Shown here one piece after another: positions 7,002 to 13,744 of a stretch of DNA of 30,284 bases. The stretch covers positions 1 to 30,284 of the forward strand of contig CAMXZF010000003.1 of assembly GCA_947253405.1 (NCBI GenBank), written 5' to 3'. The position numbers and the translations under genes are program-made. The stretch is from an uncultured Candidatus Saccharibacteria bacterium. GTDB taxonomy: Bacteria > Patescibacteriota > Saccharimonadia > Saccharimonadales > Saccharimonadaceae. Position 1 is the first letter of the stretch. Each line of letters opens with the position of its first letter. Below the pieces are notes generated by a model, which was not told where the DNA came from, did not search any database, and saw only the letters and a program-made list of their open reading frames with translations.

Positions 7002-9269
7002 TTAGTCTTCTTTCCACATTCGCATGGGGTTCGGACCATCCGGTGAACGCTTAAATGATATCGGGCGATTTTTTGCTGCCGGCTTCTTAGCTACATTAGC
7101 CTTAGTATTACGTTCTGATTGATAGTTAGACGAATTTCGACGTTTCGAATTTGTTGCTACGCGATTAGGCGTAAAATGAGCCGATGTAGCTCGCCTACCT
7201 CTAATTCGCGCCATCTCTTGAGAGGCGAAATCTTGATCTTGACGTGCCTGATCTTTTGCGCGTCGCTTAGCTTCTCTTGAGCTACCCATAACCTCATTTA
7301 CTACTGGTATAACAATCGGCGTACGTCTAGTTTGATCATATAAAATTTGGCCAATCTCTTCTCTTAATTCACGTTTAAAGCTTTCAATATTAACTCTGTG
7401 GCCAGCATAAGTACGAGCAGTTTTTTGTTTAGCATATTGTCTAATGCTACCAATTAACTCTTCGCTATCGCGTAAATAGATGAAGCCACGTGACACAATA
7501 TCCGGTGAGCTCAACAACCTACCTGTACCTTTTTGGACAGTTAATACTACTACAAAGATGCCCTCAGTTGACATATGGATGCGATCTTTTAATACCACTT
7601 CACTAACTTCGGCGCCAGAATCATCATACATAATCCCGCCCACACGAACACGGCCAGTCTTTTTAGCAGTTCCATCATGGAAAATCTCTACTACATCGCC
7701 AGCATCACATACGAAAATATTTTTACGTGGAATACCACAATCATACTCGGCAATTTCAGCGTTGTGCACTAACATATGAAATTCACCGTGATTGGGTAAA
7801 TAAAACTTAGGATTAAGCGCATTAATTAACTTAATATGGTCTTCACTTTTAGCGTGTCCCGACAGGTGTAGTGGCCCAACATTAATACGTGCCGTCTTGC
7901 GGTTCTGTAAAACATCGGACCCTTCACGCATTAAACCATCAACTGTGTGTGTAACGTGATTTTCGTTACCTGGAATTGGGTTGGACGAAAACACGATAAC
8001 ATCGCTTGGCTTAATTTTAACAAAACGATGTGCGCCGGATGCCATACGATTTAAGACAGCGTTAAACTCACCCTGGCTGCCAGTACAAATAATACAAACT
8101 TTTTCGTCCGGTTGCTTAACTAGCTCTTCCATGGTCATAACTGTATTGTTCGGTATCTTTAAATGACCGGTTTTTAAGCCAATTTCAACGTTTTGCACCA
8201 TAGAAAAACCAGCAAAAGCTACTTTTCTACCGTGTGCGGCAGCCGATAAAACAATATTCTGCATACGATGAATCTGCGAAGAAAAGCAAGATATAATCAT
8301 GCGCGAACGTGGGTAGCGTTCCATAACTTGGTCAAAGCTATCTTTAATATCGTTTTCACCATAAGTGGTAACCGTGCCATCATCTTCACAGTTAGTTGAC
8401 TCATTCATGAATAGCAGAATGCCTTCTTTGGCGGCAATCTCACTCATACGATTTAAGTCAAACTTTTTACCATCTACCGGATAATCTTCAAAACGCCAGT
8501 CACCCGAGCTAAGAATTACGCCCATCGGTGTGCGCAAAATTACTGCCGCTGAATCAGGTATAGAGTGATTAACTCTAACTAGTTCTAGGCCAAAGTTATC
8601 ACATAGTTGCACTCGATCATGATTATCGGTACTCATTTCATGATATTCCGGCTCGTAATCAGTGTCCTCTTCTTCCATGTTCTTTTTGAGCATACCGATA
8701 GTAAACTTGGTAGCATAAACTGGCGCATCTAATTTAGGTATAAAATGATGAAAAGCACCAATATGATCTAAGTGACCGTGCGTAATAACAACTGCTTTAA
8801 TTTTATCTTTATTCTGAATTAAATAGGTAATATCTGGCGTTATGTAATTAATACCCGGATAATCGTCACCTGGGAACAAAAAGCCCATATCAATCACGAT
8901 AATCTCGTTATCATATTCAATGGCAGTCATGTTTTTGCCAATACCCATTTCACCTACACCGCCAATGGGAATAACCTTTAGTGAGGGCTTGCTTTTATCT
9001 CTGTCAGCATTATTCTTGCGCGCTAAACTAGCGGTAAACTGCTCACCATTAAAGCCGTTATAAATTGATCGGTTAACTGGTGCGTCCATTAAATGCTGTG
9101 AAGCTTGAGCATTAACATTATCATTTACGCGCCGTTTGGCTCGCTCAACTTCACCTCGTCGTGTACTAGTGGCGTCTAAAACAGTATTACCGGTCTTTCG
9201 TCTAGTTCGATTAGCTGGGCGCTTTGATAAATCATCTCCAGCTACCTTGGCAATTCTCTGTTGCCCCAT
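7002..9269 (-). CDS. rnj: Ribonuclease J
   Basis: Metallo-beta-lactamase/beta-CASP RNase with 5'-3' exo- and endonuclease activity; central to mRNA decay and rRNA processing where RNase E is absent. After a basic, low-complexity extension (about residues 1-95) the core begins LKVIPIGGVGEMGIGKNM. Metal site: HGHLDH at 164-169 with H166, D168 and H169; later FYLPNHGEFHML and the beta-CASP helicase-like region. A basic Arg/Ser/Asn tail closes the 755 residues. RNase J proteins are usually about 550-600 residues, so both tails are extra and may bind RNA. ATG 9269 has AAAGGAG at 9286-9280, 10 nt upstream. It stands alone with a leader of about 110 nt. Confidence 0.93.
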   Translation of the reverse strand: MGQQRIAKVAGDDLSKRPANRTRRKTGNTVLDATSTRRGEVERAKRRVNDNVNAQASQHLMDAPVNRSIYNGFNGEQFTASLARKNNADRDKSKPSLKVIPIGGVGEMGIGKNMTAIEYDNEIIVIDMGFLFPGDDYPGINYITPDITYLIQNKDKIKAVVITHGHLDHIGAFHHFIPKLDAPVYATKFTIGMLKKNMEEEDTDYEPEYHEMSTDNHDRVQLCDNFGLELVRVNHSIPDSAAVILRTPMGVILSSGDWRFEDYPVDGKKFDLNRMSEIAAKEGILLFMNESTNCEDDGTVTTYGENDIKDSFDQVMERYPRSRMIISCFSSQIHRMQNIVLSAAAHGRKVAFAGFSMVQNVEIGLKTGHLKIPNNTVMTMEELVKQPDEKVCIICTGSQGEFNAVLNRMASGAHRFVKIKPSDVIVFSSNPIPGNENHVTHTVDGLMREGSDVLQNRKTARINVGPLHLSGHAKSEDHIKLINALNPKFYLPNHGEFHMLVHNAEIAEYDCGIPRKNIFVCDAGDVVEIFHDGTAKKTGRVRVGGIMYDDSGAEVSEVVLKDRIHMSTEGIFVVVLTVQKGTGRLLSSPDIVSRGFIYLRDSEELIGSIRQYAKQKTARTYAGHRVNIESFKRELREEIGQILYDQTRRTPIVIPVVNEVMGSSREAKRRAKDQARQDQDFASQEMARIRGRRATSAHFTPNRVATNSKRRNSSNYQSERNTKANVAKKPAAKNRPISFKRSPDGPNPMRMWKED

Positions 9270-9279
9270 AATAAAATAA

Positions 9280-9416
9280 CTCCTTTACTTAGTTGTTTGA
9301 TTTTTGCGATATATCAACACCTAGAACTATTTTCCATATTCGTTTTATCTTACAAGAGGTGGTAATAAAACCGCAATTAGTTATCTATATAATAGCAAAT
9401 ATAGTAAGAAAATCAA
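9280..9416 (-). promoter_or_regulatory. Promoter, long leader and Shine-Dalgarno of rnj
   Basis: Minus strand: TTGATT (9416-9411), 16-nt spacer, TATTAT (9394-9389); transcription should start near 9382. The leader is about 110 nt, among the longest here, and ends with AAAGGAG (9286-9280). No strong hairpin was seen by eye. The 150-nt gap between rnj and pcrA holds nothing else that I can see. Confidence 0.5.
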
Positions 9417-9419
9417 ACT

Positions 9420-11594
9420 CTAAAGCTTTTGTAGCGGTGCAAACGCAACGTTAAGTTTTCGGCGTCTACCATCATCAAAGTCAACCTCAATAACAGTTCC
9501 CATTATTGACTTAACCTTACCCCTGCCAAATAACTGGTGCTGCACCACGTCGTCAACATTTAAGCCTTCTTCATCATCTGGCACAAAACGTGGTTCATCG
9601 TCACGATTCGCCTTGTTATCAAGGCGATTTTTCAACCAATTATTGTTATCGCCACCGCTATAGCTACGTACTGGATCAAGCTTTATCGCCTTAAACTCTT
9701 CATCAATATCACTAAGGAATCGCGATGGCAAACTGTGGCGAACTTCACCATGCAACATGCGACTATCAGCAAATGTCAAAGTTAGCTCTTCTTTTGCCCT
9801 AGTCATACCAACATAGCAAAGTCGCCTTTCCTCTTCTGATTTATCTAACTCAATTTCGCTACGACTACTCGGAAAAATTCCGTCCTCCATACCCACCATA
9901 AACACGACCGGGAACTCTAAGCCCTTAGCAGCATGTACGGTCATTAAGCTAACACTACTACCGTCATCTGCCTTGTCTGCGCCCGATATCAAACCGACTT
10001 CTTCCAAAAAACTACTAAGATCAGCAAAATCTTTGGCCATATTTATTAATTCACCAATATTTTTTAATTTAGTTTCACCTGCCTCAGTACCATCGTTTAT
10101 ATAATCATCATAATTAAAGGTTTCAATAATTTTCTGAATTAAGATATCAGGAGAAGCTGTTAAAGCTAATTCACGTAAATCCTTTAGATCATTACCTAGT
10201 TTAATAAAAGCTTGACTTGCCCTTGGCATTAATGAACTACATTTGCCAGCGTTAACTAAAGACTCTATCAAGTCAGTTTGATTAGTTATGTGAAATTCAA
10301 TAAACTTAGCTAAACTAACCTCGCCTAGACTACGCCTTGGCACATTAGCAATGCGCTTAAAGCTCACCAAATCATAAGGCTGATAAAGCAAGCGTAAATA
10401 AGCGGTGACATCCTTAATTTCGGCTCGATCGTAAAAGCGTAATCCGCCAATTATCTGATAATTCATGCCATAGCGATTAAGCATCTGCTCAAACACCCTT
10501 GATTGGGCGTTAGTCCGATACAAAATAGCAAAATCGTTCAGGCTAAAATAACCCAAACTAACAGCTTGATTTATTTCGTTAATAACAAACTCAGCTTCGT
10601 TGAATTCGTTGCGGGTCTCCTTTATTCTAACTGGCGTACCAGCCGACTTTTTTGTCCATAGTTTCTTGTCTGTTCTTTTTTGATTCTTGCAAATAACATT
10701 ATGGGCAGCATTAAGAATCGCATTAGTGCTACGATAATTTTGCTCTAACTTTATAACTTCAGCGCCACGAAAATCTTGCTCAAAACGTAAAATATTAGTA
10801 AAATCCGCCCCACGCCAACTATAAATCGACTGCCAATCGTCGCCGACGGCACAGATATTTTGCTCTTTATTGAGCAATAGCTTGACAATCTTGTACTGAA
10901 CCTTATTAGTATCCTGATACTCGTCAATTAAAATATACTTAAACTGCTCTTGCAGCCTCTTTCTAATGTCTGACTTTTCACTAAGCAGACGCCAAGTTTC
11001 TAGTAATAGATCGTCAAAGTCTAACCCCTTTTGTGCTCGACGCTCTTTTTCATACCGAAAATAGATTTGCGCCGCCACTTGTTGCATGGGTGTTTTGGTT
11101 GTAGCGTCATACTGCTCTGGTGATAAGCCAGCGTTTTTAGCATTAGATATATAAGACTGCATAGTACGAGGCTTATAAGATTTATCATTGATACCTAAAT
11201 TTTTCATCACGGTTTTTATAATAGATAGCCGATCAGTTTCGTCTAGAATCACAAAATTACGATCTATATTGATAGCGTCACCATAAATCCTTAATAGGCG
11301 CACTGCAATAGAATGAAATGTTCCCATCCAAGGCATAAAACCGCGATCATTATTTTTACCAAGTAAGCTAGCTAGCCTTTGGCGCATTTCGCCGGCCGCT
11401 TTATTAGTAAAAGTAACTGCCATAATTTGATTGGGCTTAGCTAAGTCATTTTGGATAATATAAGCAATTCGATGTGTTAAAGTTTTGGTTTTACCCGAAC
11501 CGGCGCCAGCTAAAATTAAAAGTGGTCCCGCAACCGCCTGCACTGCTTGGCGCTGTGCCGGATTTAAGTCTTTTAGAATTTCGTTATCTTGCAT
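9420..11594 (-). CDS. pcrA: UvrD/PcrA-type 3'-5' DNA helicase
   Basis: Superfamily 1A helicase for nucleotide-excision repair, replication restart and removal of RecA or stalled RNA polymerase. 724 residues. Walker A GAGSGKT (30-36), Walker B LIDEYQDTN, motif III VGDDWQSIYSWRGAD, motif IV LEQNYRS, motif V LMTVHAAKGLEFPVV and motif VI RRLCYVGMTRAKE are all intact. The C-terminal 45 residues (VDDVVQHQLFGRGKV ... FAPLQKL) form the Tudor-like domain with which PcrA contacts RNA polymerase, favouring PcrA/UvrD over Rep. ATG 11594 follows a promoter with a short leader of about 10 nt and no Shine-Dalgarno. Confidence 0.93.
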   Translation of the reverse strand: MQDNEILKDLNPAQRQAVQAVAGPLLILAGAGSGKTKTLTHRIAYIIQNDLAKPNQIMAVTFTNKAAGEMRQRLASLLGKNNDRGFMPWMGTFHSIAVRLLRIYGDAINIDRNFVILDETDRLSIIKTVMKNLGINDKSYKPRTMQSYISNAKNAGLSPEQYDATTKTPMQQVAAQIYFRYEKERRAQKGLDFDDLLLETWRLLSEKSDIRKRLQEQFKYILIDEYQDTNKVQYKIVKLLLNKEQNICAVGDDWQSIYSWRGADFTNILRFEQDFRGAEVIKLEQNYRSTNAILNAAHNVICKNQKRTDKKLWTKKSAGTPVRIKETRNEFNEAEFVINEINQAVSLGYFSLNDFAILYRTNAQSRVFEQMLNRYGMNYQIIGGLRFYDRAEIKDVTAYLRLLYQPYDLVSFKRIANVPRRSLGEVSLAKFIEFHITNQTDLIESLVNAGKCSSLMPRASQAFIKLGNDLKDLRELALTASPDILIQKIIETFNYDDYINDGTEAGETKLKNIGELINMAKDFADLSSFLEEVGLISGADKADDGSSVSLMTVHAAKGLEFPVVFMVGMEDGIFPSSRSEIELDKSEEERRLCYVGMTRAKEELTLTFADSRMLHGEVRHSLPSRFLSDIDEEFKAIKLDPVRSYSGGDNNNWLKNRLDNKANRDDEPRFVPDDEEGLNVDDVVQHQLFGRGKVKSIMGTVIEVDFDDGRRRKLNVAFAPLQKL

Positions 11595-11610
11595 GAAATC
11601 AGTAATAAAT

Positions 11611-11640
11611 ATTTTAGCACTTTAAAAATTCTAGTGTGAA
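11611..11640 (-). promoter_or_regulatory. Promoter of pcrA
   Basis: Minus strand: TTCACA (11640-11635), 18-nt spacer ending TGC, and TAAAAT (11616-11611), an extended -10. The -35 lies inside the inverted repeat at 11631-11652. Confidence 0.5.
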
Positions 11641-11652
11641 CTATTCACCTAG
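11622..11652 (-). terminator. Hairpin with T-run after the tpiA operon, overlapping the pcrA promoter
   Basis: Inverted repeat with arms TTCACCTAG (11644-11652) and CTAGTGTGAA (11631-11640), 3-nt loop and one bulged base. On the minus strand it is followed by AATTTTTAAAG, so it reads as an intrinsic terminator 11 nt past the stop of the Pro-rich gene. The same bases carry the pcrA -35, so a protein-binding operator is an alternative. Confidence 0.5.
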
Positions 11653-11663
11653 TCATTCTAAAA

Positions 11664-12875
11664 TTACTGATTAACTAAAGCTAAAATAGTAATAGCGCCA
11701 CCTAGGCTAAAAACGGCAATGAAAAAGAAGATCCACTTTAATATAACCCTACTTTTAGATACCTTAAATTCTTTGGTGGTTTTAGTGTCTATCTGCTTGG
11801 GTGGTACTGGCCGCTTGAGTGCAGGTGCAGCAGCTAAAGTGACTTGGTTAGTCTGGTTAATTTTATTGACCTGGTTAACCTCTGGTAAGTTGAATTTTGG
11901 TTCGGCAGCTAAATTTTTAGGACCTACGTTTGGCCTAGCGTTAGATTCAGCTAAATTGCCAACTTGACTTACTGGTAAATTAGTGCGCGGTGATGGCGGG
12001 TTATAATTTACAGGGTCTGCTTTAGCTATTTCTGGCTGAGGCTGTAACGGCGTTGGCCTAGGCTGTTTTAACGGTGGCTGATCATAATCGGATAAATTAT
12101 TAATATTAGGATTATCATCTAAATGAATTGCCGGTGTTGGCGGTAAGTTAACAAAGGTATCAATCAGCTGCTGTCGATTAAAGGACTTTGGCTGATTAAA
12201 AGCTTGCGATACAGCCATTCTTTCAGCACGTGACGACTCATAGGCCACCGCTTTCATTAACTGATTTGTTGTTCTAGTGTTAGCCTGCGCAATTAACTCT
12301 AACTTGCTCAAAGGCTTTTTATTGACTGGCCTACTAGCAGGCTTAGTGACTGGCGCTGGCTTAGCTTTATAGCTTAAAGCTGGGCGCATTATTGGCGCCT
12401 TTGGCTTTGGTTGAGATAATTTGCGGCTATTACTATTAGACTCAGCTTTATTATTTTCTACCGTCTTATCTAAAGTGCTATCAATTTGCGGCTGAACCAT
12501 ATCCATAAATTTGCCCCTAAAGGGTCTTAGAGTTTCAATGGCAAATCTATGCTCTTTGGCGGTTGGAGTAAATGGTTTATGTGAACGCTCGGCCGCATAA
12601 TCAGCCAGTTCTGGGTTATTTTTGACCGATTTTTTTAAGGTATACTTAGCTCTTGCTAGCGGTTTTTTATCCTCTTTTGAAGCGTGGTCTGATGATTTAT
12701 GGGGCCTCACATCTTTCTTTTTGTCAGCTTTTTTATTGCTAGGATTTGCCTTTTTAGGACTTTTTTTATTTAAATTAGATTCTTGTAAAAACTTACTAGC
12801 GTCTATTTCTGCCGATATTTCCGCCGATATTTCGCTAACTGCTTTATCTAGCTCTGCTAAATCAAGATCAAGCAT
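11664..12875 (-). CDS. Basic Pro/Lys-rich protein with C-terminal membrane anchor, unknown
   Basis: 403 residues of mostly low-complexity sequence: an acidic helix (1-27, with the doubled EISAEISAEI), a long Lys/Ser/Asn-rich basic stretch, a short conserved-looking region (about 80-125), Pro/Asn/Gln-rich linkers, and a single hydrophobic helix near the C-terminus (about 377-401, VILKWIFFFIAVFSLGGAIT). With no N-terminal signal the bulk should stay in the cytoplasm, held to the membrane by the tail. No enzyme motif is present. Its ATG overlaps the tpiA stop by one base (TAATG), so it is translationally coupled to tpiA. It may be a scaffold or DNA-envelope tether; function not assigned. Confidence 0.65.
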   Translation of the reverse strand: MLDLDLAELDKAVSEISAEISAEIDASKFLQESNLNKKSPKKANPSNKKADKKKDVRPHKSSDHASKEDKKPLARAKYTLKKSVKNNPELADYAAERSHKPFTPTAKEHRFAIETLRPFRGKFMDMVQPQIDSTLDKTVENNKAESNSNSRKLSQPKPKAPIMRPALSYKAKPAPVTKPASRPVNKKPLSKLELIAQANTRTTNQLMKAVAYESSRAERMAVSQAFNQPKSFNRQQLIDTFVNLPPTPAIHLDDNPNINNLSDYDQPPLKQPRPTPLQPQPEIAKADPVNYNPPSPRTNLPVSQVGNLAESNARPNVGPKNLAAEPKFNLPEVNQVNKINQTNQVTLAAAPALKRPVPPKQIDTKTTKEFKVSKSRVILKWIFFFIAVFSLGGAITILALVNQ

Positions 12876-13648
12876 TATTTCTTAGCCTCCTTTGCTATTT
12901 CAGAGGCAATATCAACCATCGCGCTAAATTGATCCGCCTTTAGGCTAGCCCCACCAACTAACAAACCATCAACACTACTAAGTTCTAAAATATCACGGCA
13001 ATTATCTTTATTAACACTGCCGCCATAAAGTATCGGCACTAATTTACAGGCGGCTTTGCCAAACATGTGGCAAATTTGCGCTCTAATCTGACTAATAACT
13101 TCATTAATTTGTTCGGTAGTTGGCATCTCGCCACTACCGATTGCCCAAACTGGTTCATAAGCAATAATTAAGCGATCCAGCTGATCTGAGCCAACATTCA
13201 TAAGACCAGACACCACCTGGTCCCCCACGACATGGGCAGTATCACCAGCATCGCGCTCCATTTCCGTTTCACCTACGCATAAAATTGGTGACATACCGTT
13301 TCGCATGACTGCCTGAACCTTAAAACGCACATCACGGTCGTCTTCGGAAAAGATGTGTCGCCTTTCGCTATGACCAACTAGCACATACTGGGTTAAACCC
13401 CTAAGCTGTGCTGCCGAAACTTCGCCGGTAAAAGCACCGCTATCACGCCAATAACAATCTTGGGCGCCTAGCTTAATTTGCCGATGGTTAATCTGTAAAG
13501 ATAGTGGTTCGAGTGCTAAAAAGTTTGGGCAAATTATAGCCTCGACATCACGCCTAATCGGCACCACTTGTGCTAGTTTATTCAAAAATAACGAGGCTTC
13601 ATGAATATTTAAATTCATTTTCCAATTGCCGACGATAAACTTTTTCAT
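12875..13648 (-). CDS. tpiA: Triosephosphate isomerase
   Basis: Interconverts dihydroxyacetone phosphate and glyceraldehyde 3-phosphate in lower glycolysis. 257 residues with the full active site: N8-x-K10 (GNWKMN), H93 in VGHSERR, E165 in AYEPVWAIGSG, and the phosphate-binding LYGGSV near the end. This is the only carbon-metabolism gene in the window. The start at 13648 has a very G-rich Shine-Dalgarno (GGGGGAGGG) just before the ATG and an extended -10 (TGT-TAAAAT) above it. First gene of a two-gene operon. Confidence 0.96.
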   Translation of the reverse strand: MKKFIVGNWKMNLNIHEASLFLNKLAQVVPIRRDVEAIICPNFLALEPLSLQINHRQIKLGAQDCYWRDSGAFTGEVSAAQLRGLTQYVLVGHSERRHIFSEDDRDVRFKVQAVMRNGMSPILCVGETEMERDAGDTAHVVGDQVVSGLMNVGSDQLDRLIIAYEPVWAIGSGEMPTTEQINEVISQIRAQICHMFGKAACKLVPILYGGSVNKDNCRDILELSSVDGLLVGGASLKADQFSAMVDIASEIAKEAKK

Positions 13649-13669
13649 ACCCTCCCCCTAATTACTACT

Positions 13670-13678
13670 ATTTTAACA
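13670..13678 (-). promoter_or_regulatory. Extended -10 promoter of tpiA
   Basis: Minus-strand TGT-TAAAAT (13678-13670). Transcription should start near 13663, giving a leader of about 14 nt that carries the GGGGGAGGG Shine-Dalgarno. Confidence 0.55.
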
Positions 13679-13744
13679 TAAGCTAAAAGCTAGTGAAAAT
13701 AATTAGCTAGTTAGTAAGATTTTTAGCCAAGTAAGATAACGTTA

